Shown here one piece after another: positions 32,473-40,482 of a stretch of 47,673 bases of DNA. Each line of letters begins with the position of its first letter. Positions within the stretch are counted from its first letter, which is position 1. The notes below the pieces were generated by a model. It ran no database searches, had not been told where the DNA came from, and saw only the letters and a list, made by a program, of their open reading frames with translations. The position numbers and the translations under genes are program-made. The DNA lies in NCBI GenBank assembly GCA_017623455.1, contig JAGAPA010000084.1, forward strand, positions 1 through 47,673, given 5' to 3'. The DNA comes from Clostridia bacterium. Lineage in GTDB: Bacteria; Bacillota; Clostridia; Christensenellales; Pumilibacteraceae.

Positions 32473-33093
32473 TTGAAAGACTATACGACAATTAAAGATA
32501 CAGTGCAGGAAACCGTGATTAAAAGATCGCGGTTTATTGCGTATGCCTACACCTTAAAGGACGAGGAAGACGCGGAGGCAAAGATTGCCTTTTTGCGCAA
32601 AAAGCATTACGATGCAACCCACGTTTGCTATGCGTACATTAGCGACAGCGAGGGCAGAAGAGGCAGGTACAGCGACGACGGCGAGCCGTCGGGAACCGCA
32701 GGTCAGCCCATGTTCGATGCTCTTAAAAAGAGCGGAATAACGTGCTGTCTTGTGGCGGTTGTAAGGTACTTTGGCGGAATACTTCTTGGCACGGGCGGTC
32801 TTGTAAGAGCGTACTCGTCGGCGGTGAGCGAAGTGCTTAAGAGCGCCGAAAAGATAACGTACACAGCAAAGGATTTTTACACCGTTGCCTTTCCCTTTTC
32901 TCTTTACAAAAAGGTGCAAACGGGACTGGCGAGGCTGGGCACGGTAACGCAGATAGAATACGGAATGGACGTAACGGTGCGCATCGCGACCGAGATAGGG
33001 TTTGATTTTACAAAATCACTCAACGATCTGTGTGCAACGCAAATGGACGTGTTGTACGAGGGAGAAGATTATTACTTGGGAGGCAACAAATGA
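32473..33093 (+). CDS. YigZ/IMPACT family protein
   Basis: The 206-residue product starts at TTG 32473, one base after the tyrS stop, with no other suitable start. IMPACT family landmarks: IKRSRFIAYA, KKHYDATHVCYAY, YSDDGEPSGTAGQPMFD and AVVRYFGGILLGTGGLVRAYSSA, then the C-terminal ferredoxin-like domain. Family members (YigZ, YvyE) bind nucleic acid or ribosomes and the eukaryotic homologue regulates GCN2, but the bacterial role is open. It overlaps the next gene by ATGA, showing translational coupling. Confidence 0.9.
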   Translation: MKDYTTIKDTVQETVIKRSRFIAYAYTLKDEEDAEAKIAFLRKKHYDATHVCYAYISDSEGRRGRYSDDGEPSGTAGQPMFDALKKSGITCCLVAVVRYFGGILLGTGGLVRAYSSAVSEVLKSAEKITYTAKDFYTVAFPFSLYKKVQTGLARLGTVTQIEYGMDVTVRIATEIGFDFTKSLNDLCATQMDVLYEGEDYYLGGNK

Positions 33094-34118
33094 AAAGCAT
33101 ATACAAAGTCTTAAGGGAAATTAAAGAGATTGCCTCGATTGACGTATCGTTGTATTCAACCGACAGTCTTGTTGCGATAAATGCGGACGGAGAAGCGCCG
33201 AGCGCGGAGTTTATCGAAAGCATAGGCAGTGAGGTTGTGTACGAAAACGGCAATACGTATTTCGTTTTGCGCGGAAATTCCGTGCCATACCTCGTAAGAA
33301 TAAAGGGTGAGCAGTCTACTACGGTAACCGCGCTCGTTTCTCAGCTTATACGCAACGTAGAGGTGGAGGACTTCGATTCTTTGTCCAGCGAAAACAAGCT
33401 GAGAAAACTGCTTTTGGGCGAGCTTACCGAAATCCGCCGTCACGCGACAAAAAATATTTTCGGGCGCGTTGATTTTTTTACGATGGGGCTTATAACCGAA
33501 TCCCACTCAAAGCAAACGGAGCTCGAAAACTTTCTTGATACGGTAAGAGGCAAGGACGATCTTATCGTTAAGGTGGACGAAAGATTTATGATGTATTTCC
33601 GCAAAATTTCGGGCGAGTACAACAATGCCGAGGATTTTGCAAACATTCTCTACGAAAACGTCAAGGAAGAGCTAAGAATAGATCTTAAAATTGCGGTAGT
33701 GGGCGAAATAACCGATTTTGAAACGTTCTCCGCATCCTACGTAAGAGCTATGGAAACTTACGAGCTGGGCAAGCTTTTTGCGCCAAATTCCAACGTTTGG
33801 GTATACCGCAATTTTGCTTTGTCAAAACTATTGATAACGACGGATAAAAAAGTTCTTAAAAATACGCTTGACAGTATTGTTAAAAACGGTAGCGAAGGAG
33901 TATGGGAAGACGAAGAACTTATGACTACGGCTGACGCGTTCATAAACAATTCTCTCAATATTTCCGAAACAAGCCGTGTGCTTTATATCCACCGCAATAC
34001 GCTTATGTACAGACTGGATAAAATAGAGAGGGAAACGGGCTATAACTTAAGAACGTTTGCAGATGCGGTTGTTTTCAAGCTCGTTACGATAATCCGCACC
34101 GTGCTTGCAAGCGAATAA
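33090..34118 (+). CDS. PucR/CdaR-type transcriptional regulator
   Basis: The 342-residue product starts at ATG 33090, overlapping the previous stop, with GGGAGG six bases upstream. The C-terminal helix-turn-helix of the PucR family is clear: ADAFINNSLNISETSRVLYIHRNTLMYRLDKIERETG, then LRTFADAVVFKLV. A central GGDEF-like/CdaR-type region lies at about 150-270 (KIAVVGEITDFETFSASYVRAMETYELG). The N-terminal ~110 residues form a small sensor domain. PucR/CdaR regulators respond to purines, sugar acids or amino acids. Its target may be the MFS gene 12 bases downstream. Confidence 0.85.
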   Translation: MKSIYKVLREIKEIASIDVSLYSTDSLVAINADGEAPSAEFIESIGSEVVYENGNTYFVLRGNSVPYLVRIKGEQSTTVTALVSQLIRNVEVEDFDSLSSENKLRKLLLGELTEIRRHATKNIFGRVDFFTMGLITESHSKQTELENFLDTVRGKDDLIVKVDERFMMYFRKISGEYNNAEDFANILYENVKEELRIDLKIAVVGEITDFETFSASYVRAMETYELGKLFAPNSNVWVYRNFALSKLLITTDKKVLKNTLDSIVKNGSEGVWEDEELMTTADAFINNSLNISETSRVLYIHRNTLMYRLDKIERETGYNLRTFADAVVFKLVTIIRTVLASE

Positions 34119-34130
34119 TAAGGAGAAAAT

Positions 34131-35456
34131 ATGGATAAATTCGGTAAGAAAAACTGGTTCTCGCTACTGCTTTTCGGGCTTATCGGTCAGATAGCTTGGT
34201 CAGTCGAGAATATGTATTTTAACCTCTTTGTGTACGAGTCCGTCGCGCCAAACCTCGACGTAGTAACGCTTATGGTTCAGCTTTCGGGTATAGTGGCAAC
34301 GCTTACCACTCTCGTTGCGGGAACGCTTTCCGACAAGGTTGGAAACCGTAAAAAGTTCATTTGTTACGGTTATATTATCTGGGGTGTAACGGTTGCGATA
34401 TTCGGCGCGCTTTCGCCCGATAAGGTGGGCGTAATGTTCGGCATGAAGGCAAGCGAAGCAATCCCCCTATGTTTGGTGCTGGTTGTTGTTGGTGACTGTG
34501 TTATGACCGTGTTCGGCTCTACCGCAAACGACGCGTGCTTCAACGCATGGGTTACCGACAATACCGCGCAAAGCTTCAGAGGAAAGGTAGAAAGCGTGCT
34601 TTCCGTACTGCCTCTTATTGCAATGCTAATCGTTGCCGGCGGATTTGGAATACTCGTGGAAGGTATTGGATATTTCGGGCTCTTCTTAGGTCTTGGCGTA
34701 GTAATAAGTGCGTGCGGTGTAGTGGGACTGTTTGTTATTGCGGATAGTGAAACGCTTGAAACTAACGGCGAGCTTAAGGATATTATCTACGGCTTTAAGC
34801 CCTCGGTAATAAAGTCCAACGTTCCATTCTACCTGGTGCTTTGTATCTCGGGAATTTACAGCATTGCGTGCCAGATATTTATGCCCTATCTTATTATATA
34901 TATGAAAACGTATCTCGGTTTTTCGGTAATCGAGTACAGCGTAGTGTTCGGCTTGGCTATAGTGATTGGCGCAGTAATCAACGTAATTATGGGACCGATA
35001 AGCGATAAGCTCGACAAGACAAAGCTTATGTATATAGGCGCAGGAGTGTTGAGTGTCGGTTTGCTCGGAATGTACTTTGCAAAAGGCATGGATAAGACCG
35101 CGCTTCTCATTCTCTTCGGTATTGCAGGTTGCGTAATGATTACGGGTTATATCTTCTTTTCCGCGCTTTGCGGAGCGGTTACTCGTGACTACACTCCCAA
35201 GGAAAACGCAGGAAAGCTACAAGGCGTAAGAATGATCTTCAACGTGCTTATCCCCATGGTTGTAGGACCTATGATAGGTAACGTTATCAACAAGGCTATG
35301 GCTATCCCCCTTGTAGACGCAGGCGCGGACGCAATGACCACAAGCTTTGTTCCTGCCCCCGAAATTTTCTTGGCAGGCTCTATCTGCGCGCTCCTTACCT
35401 TTGCACTCATCCCTATTCTTGCTCGCATCAGCAAAAAGGAAGAGAAAACAAACTAA
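34131..35456 (+). CDS. MFS transporter
   Basis: The 441-residue product has about twelve TM helices. The loop 2-3 motif is AGTLSDKVGNRKKFICYGY and its second-half counterpart is MGPISDKLDKTKLMYIG, as in major facilitator/GPH-like sugar carriers. The N-terminal VENMYFNLFVYESV segment is typical of the clostridial sugar-transporter branch. The substrate cannot be read from sequence, and sugars or glycosides are inferred. AAGGAG lies just before ATG 34131. It is the last gene before the palindromic terminator and follows the PucR-type regulator by 12 bases. Confidence 0.85.
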   Translation: MDKFGKKNWFSLLLFGLIGQIAWSVENMYFNLFVYESVAPNLDVVTLMVQLSGIVATLTTLVAGTLSDKVGNRKKFICYGYIIWGVTVAIFGALSPDKVGVMFGMKASEAIPLCLVLVVVGDCVMTVFGSTANDACFNAWVTDNTAQSFRGKVESVLSVLPLIAMLIVAGGFGILVEGIGYFGLFLGLGVVISACGVVGLFVIADSETLETNGELKDIIYGFKPSVIKSNVPFYLVLCISGIYSIACQIFMPYLIIYMKTYLGFSVIEYSVVFGLAIVIGAVINVIMGPISDKLDKTKLMYIGAGVLSVGLLGMYFAKGMDKTALLILFGIAGCVMITGYIFFSALCGAVTRDYTPKENAGKLQGVRMIFNVLIPMVVGPMIGNVINKAMAIPLVDAGADAMTTSFVPAPEIFLAGSICALLTFALIPILARISKKEEKTN

Positions 35457-35471
35457 ACAGTAAAATAAACA

Positions 35472-35499
35472 AAAAACTGCGATACGTATCGCAGTTTTT
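35472..35499 (+). terminator. Perfect-palindrome terminator of the degV-MFS operon
   Basis: A 28-bp perfect palindrome (ACTGCGATAC/GTATCGCAGT flanked by A5 and T5), identical in core to the one at 27210-27239. Confidence 0.9.
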
Positions 35500-35585
35500 G
35501 TGTTATATTAGGAATGTGCGGAGTTTCTCTTTGCCTGAATTCAGATAATAGCAGTATAACGTTATTAAGAAAAATTAATATAATA

Positions 35586-35614
35586 TTGACAAAAAACAAA
35601 TTATAGTGTAAAAT
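35586..35614 (+). promoter_or_regulatory. Promoter of the TIR-DUF6273 gene
   Basis: TTGACA (35586-35591), a 17-nt spacer, TAAAAT (35609-35614). A TATAAT at 35615-35620 is also present at longer spacing. Confidence 0.75.
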
Positions 35615-35652
35615 TATAATAGTACGAAACACGTTTTGAAGGGGATAGGGAA

Positions 35653-38649
35653 ATGAATCTTTATTGTAAAAATTGCGGAAGTGAAATTGAGATTAACAGC
35701 AGACAGAAAATTGCGGTCTGCGATTTTTGCGGTATGGAGCAAACGGTTCCCAAAGCCGACGATCCCAAAAAGCTCGAGCTTTTTATAAAGGCAAACGACT
35801 TTCGTATGTCGAGCAGATTCGACCTTGCAAAAAGTATGTACGAAAATATAATTTCCGCATACCCCGACGACAACGAGGCGTACTGGTGCAAGATCCTTTG
35901 CGAGTACGGCATAGAATACGTGGACGATATTGCAACCGAGTCCAAGATTCCCACCTGTCACAGAACGGTAAGAGAAAGTATTTTCAATAACCGCGACTAT
36001 AAGTTTATCATAAAAAGAGCAACAAAAGAAGAGAAAGCAATATACGAAGCGGAAGCAAAAGAGATTGACCGCATACAAAAAGAGATTATCGAAAGCGCGG
36101 ACAGGGAAGCTCCGTACGATATCTTCATTTGCTACAAGGAGAGCGACGAAAACGGCAAACGAACGAGAGATTCGCAGATAGCCACAAGAATTTACACCAA
36201 TCTTACAAACAAGGGTTATAAGGTGTTTTTTGCGCGTGTAACGCTTAAAGAACTTGCAGGCAGTAAGTACGAGCCCGTCATCTATTCCGCGCTCACTTCA
36301 GCAAAAGTAATGCTCGTCGTTACCACGACCAAAGAGTTCGTAAACGCGCCGTGGGTAAGAAACGAATGGAGCAGATTTTTGGAGTTTATGCAAAACGACT
36401 ACTCTAAGGTTTTAGTGCCCTGTATCTGCATGATGGACGCATACGATCTGCCCGACGAGCTTTCCGAGTTTCAGGTTCTCGGCACTATGGATATGGATTT
36501 CACCGAAAATCTAACCCGACAGATAGACAGTAAGTTTGGCAGAACGTCGGTAGTTCAAAGTACACCCGATGACGTGGTTACAAGCATACGTAGTGCAGTA
36601 AATTATACACAACCTACTCCTCAACCCTCACCCTCCGACTCTTTGCAACCCCTTCTTAGGCGCATAGAGATATTCCTTTTAGACGAGGAATGGGGTAAGG
36701 CGGACGAGTATGCGGAAAAGGTGCTGGATATGAATCCCGAGTGCGCCGAGGCTTACCTTGGCAAGCTTTTGGCAGAGCTTAAGCTTACGAGCAAGGATAT
36801 GCTCAAAAAGTACACTTCGCCGTTTGACGGCAACAAGAATTTCAAAAAGGCGGTGCGCTTTGCAAACAGCGAGCTTAAGCGGTTTTTAGAGAGCGCGTCG
36901 AACAGTATAAACGAAAATATCGAGAATGAGAAAAAACAGAGCGCTTATGAAAAAGCATTGAAAGTTATGCAAAGAGCAAAGACCGAAAGCGAGTTTATGG
37001 AAGCTTGCGGTATGTTTGACTCTTTAGGCGGTTTCAGCGATTCCAAAGCCCTTGTAAAGCAGTGCAAAGCAAAGATCGACGAGCTTAAGAAAGACGCGAC
37101 GTATCGCGAGGCGGAAATACTTATTAATCAGGACGCGCTGGAGTATTACGAAAATGCGGAAAAGCTGTATTCTTCGCTTGGCAACTGGAAGGACAGCAAG
37201 GAAAAAGCAGAGCTTTGCAAAAGTATGATATCCGACATCAAATCTCAGCAAGAAGCCGAGCGCAACGACGGAATTTACGAAAAGGCGAAACTGTTATATA
37301 AGGAAAAAGATATTGCCTCATGCGAAAAAGCAATAGAGCTGTATGAGAGTATTTTAGGCTGGAAGGACAGTAAAACGCAGATTAGAAACTGTCGCAAGAA
37401 GATTGAGAAGTTAGAAGCCGATCGGATAGCTGCGGAGGCAAAAGCGGAAGAGGAGAGATTGGCGCGATTAAGAGAGGATGTGGAGCGAGCACGCATAGAG
37501 GAAATTTGCAAAAAACTGCTTGACGAGTATCTTGCCTCAAAAAGCGAAGCTGAGATCAGTACGATGAAAAGCAATTACAAGAGGGATATCGAAAAACAGA
37601 CCTTTAGACTTACCCAGCTTGCAAGAGCCATGGACGCAATCCCCGAGTATACCCAAAAGATTGCTGAGGCAGAAAAAAGGAGAGATGAATACCGATCTAA
37701 GATTCCCGTACTTCACGAAGAAAAATCCCATCTTTCTATCTTTGCGATAAAGCGCAAAAAAGAGATAGATGAGGAGATAAGAAAAACGGAAGACCACATG
37801 TACGTTCTTACGGGCATAAAAAGTGATTTCGAGCAAAAACTCAAAACCGAGTCTTTGGGTTGTAAGACCGTAGAGGACGTAAATAACGAGATATTACGTG
37901 TCAAACAGCAAATAAAACACATTCAGGAAAGAATGAACGATTGCGATCAGCTCCGCTCAAAGGAATTGATTTTGGCAGAGCTCAGAAGCTATCCGATTGG
38001 CAAAGAAATGTACAACAAACATCTCGAAAACGAAAAGTTCAACGAGTCCATAAAGGATATCGTAAACGCGAAAAAGGGTTCTACCGTAAAGTTCGGTAAA
38101 TATTTCAACAAGACCAAAACAACAAAAGAGGATATCGAGTGGCAGGTTCTTGCACGTGAGGGCGACAAGGTTTTGCTTATCAGCAAATATGCCCTCGACT
38201 GCGTACCGTACAACGAGATCTATACTGACGTAACCTGGGAGATATGCTCGTTGAGAGAATGGCTCAACACCGAGTTCCTGAATTCCGCGTTCAGCGAAAG
38301 AGAGATTGAGTGTATACCTACCGTTGACGTAGAAGCGCACAAGAATTATATGTACCCGTCGTACTTTCCGGGCAGGACAACGCAAGACAAGGTTTTCGTG
38401 CTCAGTATTCCCGAGATAAACAAGTATTTGGTAACCGCGGCAAGATCGGCTTGTAGTCCCACTCCGTATGCTAAAAGAAAGGGTGCGTTCACGGGCACGG
38501 GCGGCAGATGCTGTTGGTGGGTGCGCTCTCCCGGCTACGGAAAAACTCAGGCACCAAACGTAAACGATAAAGGCGAGATATATACCAGCGGATACAACGT
38601 AAATTCCGACGACAGCGCGGTTCGCCCTGCGTTGTGGATAAAAGCGTAA
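35653..38649 (+). CDS. Zinc-ribbon/TIR/coiled-coil/DUF6273 multidomain protein
   Basis: The 998-residue cytoplasmic protein opens with a zinc ribbon with Cys5, Cys8, Cys23 and Cys26. A TPR-like stretch (about 40-90) follows. The TIR domain covers about 153-290: APYDIFICYKESDE at strand A, GYKVFFARVTLKELAG, SAKVMLVVTTTKEFVNAPWVRNEW with Trp234 and candidate catalytic Glu238. A Pro-rich linker, TPR/SEL1-like helices with recurring GNWKDSK/GWKDSK units (about 330-580) and a long coiled coil (about 590-790) come next. The last part, a DUF6273 domain (about 812-998), has FGKY, WQVLARE, CSLREWLN, CCWWVRSPG and VRPALWIK. TIR domains signal or cleave NAD. Role inferred: sensing or immunity. It has its own promoter and no obvious partner gene. 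Confidence 0.85.
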   Translation: MNLYCKNCGSEIEINSRQKIAVCDFCGMEQTVPKADDPKKLELFIKANDFRMSSRFDLAKSMYENIISAYPDDNEAYWCKILCEYGIEYVDDIATESKIPTCHRTVRESIFNNRDYKFIIKRATKEEKAIYEAEAKEIDRIQKEIIESADREAPYDIFICYKESDENGKRTRDSQIATRIYTNLTNKGYKVFFARVTLKELAGSKYEPVIYSALTSAKVMLVVTTTKEFVNAPWVRNEWSRFLEFMQNDYSKVLVPCICMMDAYDLPDELSEFQVLGTMDMDFTENLTRQIDSKFGRTSVVQSTPDDVVTSIRSAVNYTQPTPQPSPSDSLQPLLRRIEIFLLDEEWGKADEYAEKVLDMNPECAEAYLGKLLAELKLTSKDMLKKYTSPFDGNKNFKKAVRFANSELKRFLESASNSINENIENEKKQSAYEKALKVMQRAKTESEFMEACGMFDSLGGFSDSKALVKQCKAKIDELKKDATYREAEILINQDALEYYENAEKLYSSLGNWKDSKEKAELCKSMISDIKSQQEAERNDGIYEKAKLLYKEKDIASCEKAIELYESILGWKDSKTQIRNCRKKIEKLEADRIAAEAKAEEERLARLREDVERARIEEICKKLLDEYLASKSEAEISTMKSNYKRDIEKQTFRLTQLARAMDAIPEYTQKIAEAEKRRDEYRSKIPVLHEEKSHLSIFAIKRKKEIDEEIRKTEDHMYVLTGIKSDFEQKLKTESLGCKTVEDVNNEILRVKQQIKHIQERMNDCDQLRSKELILAELRSYPIGKEMYNKHLENEKFNESIKDIVNAKKGSTVKFGKYFNKTKTTKEDIEWQVLAREGDKVLLISKYALDCVPYNEIYTDVTWEICSLREWLNTEFLNSAFSEREIECIPTVDVEAHKNYMYPSYFPGRTTQDKVFVLSIPEINKYLVTAARSACSPTPYAKRKGAFTGTGGRCCWWVRSPGYGKTQAPNVNDKGEIYTSGYNVNSDDSAVRPALWIKA

Positions 38650-38747
38650 CAAGGCAACCGTTTACCGTGGTGTAGTAAACCGAGTAATGTCCGATTCGGA
38701 ATATTTATGCGTAACAAGGCAACCGCTTACCGTGGTGTAGTAAACCG
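38644..38747 (+). repeat. 39-bp direct repeat at the 3' end of the TIR-DUF6273 gene
   Basis: GCGTAACAAGGCAACCG and what follows (38644-38682) recurs at 38709-38747 with one T/C difference. The first copy includes the last sense codon and the stop codon. Each copy has (T)TTAC and GTAAA pairing arms. Confidence 0.85.
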
Positions 38748-38789
38748 CAAAACTATCAATCGTCTACCGCAAGTCAAACAAAAAACTAA

Positions 38790-38842
38790 AAAAGAGCAGG
38801 AGTAAAAGGATATTATCCTCGTATTCCTGCTCTTATTTTTTT
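38790..38842 (+). terminator. Bidirectional terminator between convergent genes
   Basis: AAGAGCAGGAGTA (38792-38804) pairs with TATTCCTGCTCTT (38822-38834), with an inner AGGAT/ATCCT pairing. A tracts precede it and T tracts follow it. It serves the TIR gene on plus and the 38863 gene on minus. Confidence 0.9.
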
Positions 38843-38862
38843 ATATTATATCTTTGACAGTA

Positions 38863-39426
38863 TCAGCGTCTGTTTGCAAACTGATCTCTGTGCATATGAA
38901 TGGAAGCCATAAAAGCCTCCTCGTCCGCTCTTATTTTTTTGAGCTTAAAGCCTGCGTGCACGCCGATAGCTATCATAACTATCATAATTGCGTGAATAGC
39001 GTAGTCGCAAAATCTGAAGAAATCGAATGCGTCGGTATAAATAAAGAACATGCTGACAGTATCAATAAGTATAAGCGCGCCTGCAATGATAAGCGGAACG
39101 GTATACTTTTGGGAAAGAAACCACAAAAGCACGTATATACCGATAATTACCACAGCCGCAACAATCATCCATACCATAAACGAATTGTCCATAAACTCGA
39201 TATCGGGATAATTTTTCTCGTAAAACGCGTTATCCATTTTTCCGCACATTATTTTTCCAAGTCTTACCAAAAACATGGGAATGGCAGCGGCGGAAATATA
39301 TCCGCTCTCGTTTGTAAAAAGTGTTATTCCGATATTAATAACCGTAAGCGCGATAAGGAGCATAATATCCCACCTTGCGCTTTGATAACTTCTTTCATAA
39401 TCTGCCTTTTCAATCGGCTTTCTCAT
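38863..39426 (-). CDS. Small multi-TM membrane protein, unknown function
   Basis: The 187-residue product has four or five TM segments (about 18-37, 42-58, 83-105, 108-131, 138-160). Between the second and third lies a soluble stretch (CGKMDNAFYEKNYPDIEFMDNS). The N-terminus is charged (RKPIEKADYERSYQSARWD) and the C-terminus ends in a charged helix (KLKKIRADEEAFMASIHMHRDQFANRR in part). No family recognised. Start ATG (39426) has AGGAG a few bases upstream, and a good promoter lies 28-57 bases before it. It is transcribed alone, convergent with the TIR gene. Confidence 0.7.
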   Translation of the reverse strand: MRKPIEKADYERSYQSARWDIMLLIALTVINIGITLFTNESGYISAAAIPMFLVRLGKIMCGKMDNAFYEKNYPDIEFMDNSFMVWMIVAAVVIIGIYVLLWFLSQKYTVPLIIAGALILIDTVSMFFIYTDAFDFFRFCDYAIHAIMIVMIAIGVHAGFKLKKIRADEEAFMASIHMHRDQFANRR

Positions 39427-39454
39427 AATAAACTCCTATAAAGCTGTTTTTCTA

Positions 39455-39483
39455 ATTGTAGCAAAAATATCAGCGCTTGTCAA
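39455..39483 (-). promoter_or_regulatory. Promoter of the small membrane protein gene
   Basis: On the minus strand, TTGACA (39483-39478), a 17-nt spacer and TACAAT (39460-39455). Confidence 0.8.
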
Positions 39484-39486
39484 CCT

Positions 39487-40299
39487 TTAGATAAGGTAGT
39501 TGCCAAGTGTGCCCTTTCTGTATTCGGTAGGTGTCAAATCCGTGTTTTTCTTAAACAGATAGCAAAAGTAGGACTGTGAGGGAAAACCGCACTCGTAAGC
39601 AACGTCGACAAGCGATTTTTGGGGGTCGATAAGCAATCGTTTTGCGTGCGCTATACGCGTGTTGGTAAGGTACTTAAGCGGACTTGTTCCCACAATCTCC
39701 ACAAACTTTTTCTGGAAGTAAAATTGCGAATATCCCGAAGCTCTTGCAATATCTTCAAGAGTGATCTGCTCCGAAAAGTTAGCGTTAATATAGTCAATGG
39801 ACGGTAAAATAGAAGAATAAGCCTTGCTTTGAATTTGCATAGGCACGTTATGATTGCGATCTCTGTCCATAAAAAAGAACAACCGCAAAAGCTCCGCAAT
39901 AATCAGGTCGTTGATGTTTTCTATGCCGTACTGGGTAAAAAGCTTGAACAAATTTTCAAAAATTGCGTAGTATTCGTTGCGGTTTGCCGAGAAAAAGTAA
40001 TTGGGAAAAGCAAGGAGCTTTGTGTAGTACTCGCTCTTTTCGTCTATTAGCAAATAGAAGTAGTACGCCTTAAAATGAAGCTTACTATGGCTTACGCTCC
40101 CGGGTTTTCTAAAAAGCACCAAACCGGGACATATCTCGCACGAGTTGTTATCAATAAAGCTCGTGCCATCTCCGTCAATCATAATTTCAAACTCAAATTT
40201 AGTAACGTGTCTATCTTTCGTTATGGTTATATCGGGAAATCTAATATGCGTGTCGCATATTCCGTATTCTGTAACCTTACAAAAATCCATGGTCTTCAC
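39487..40299 (-). CDS. AraC-family transcriptional regulator
   Basis: The 270-residue product has a cupin-like sensor in the N-terminal half (FEFEIMIDGDGTSFIDNNSCEICPGLVLFRKPGSVSH in part). The AraC DNA-binding unit is at about 165-262: SIDYINANFSEQITLEDIARASGYSQFYFQKKFVEIVG, then DVAYECGFPSQSYFCYLFKKNTDLTPTEYRKG. AGGAG precedes the ATG. It is divergent from the dehydratase/glycosidase cluster across a 183-bp intergenic region, the standard arrangement for an activator of a catabolic cluster. Confidence 0.9.
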   Translation of the reverse strand: MKTMDFCKVTEYGICDTHIRFPDITITKDRHVTKFEFEIMIDGDGTSFIDNNSCEICPGLVLFRKPGSVSHSKLHFKAYYFYLLIDEKSEYYTKLLAFPNYFFSANRNEYYAIFENLFKLFTQYGIENINDLIIAELLRLFFFMDRDRNHNVPMQIQSKAYSSILPSIDYINANFSEQITLEDIARASGYSQFYFQKKFVEIVGTSPLKYLTNTRIAHAKRLLIDPQKSLVDVAYECGFPSQSYFCYLFKKNTDLTPTEYRKGTLGNYLI

Positions 40300-40319
40300 T
40301 CCTGCTTTTTATGTAATCT

Positions 40320-40348
40320 ATAATAACTTTATTTGTAGGGTTTGTCAA
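40320..40348 (-). promoter_or_regulatory. Promoter of the third AraC gene
   Basis: On the minus strand, TTGACA (40348-40343), a 17-nt spacer and TATTAT (40325-40320). The opposite direction has no clear -35/-10 pair. A palindrome GCGTTTTT-g-AAAAACGC lies at 40436-40452 upstream of the dehydratase gene and may be an operator. Confidence 0.65.
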
Positions 40349-40482
40349 TCAAAATCGCAAGATTTCGAAAAAACTCAGCAAAAATATAATATAATATTGC
40401 GCATAAAAATGTTACAATATATACGTAACGGATTGGCGTTTTTGAAAAACGCTGTCAAGACAAAACGAATAAAGGAGAAATT

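Noticed and set aside
38086-38649. Variable protein of a diversity-generating retroelement
   Set aside because: The DUF6273 end has a lectin-like look, but there is no reverse transcriptase, template repeat or adenine-mutagenesis pair in the window. The 39-bp repeat lies beyond the coding end and differs by T/C, not at adenines.
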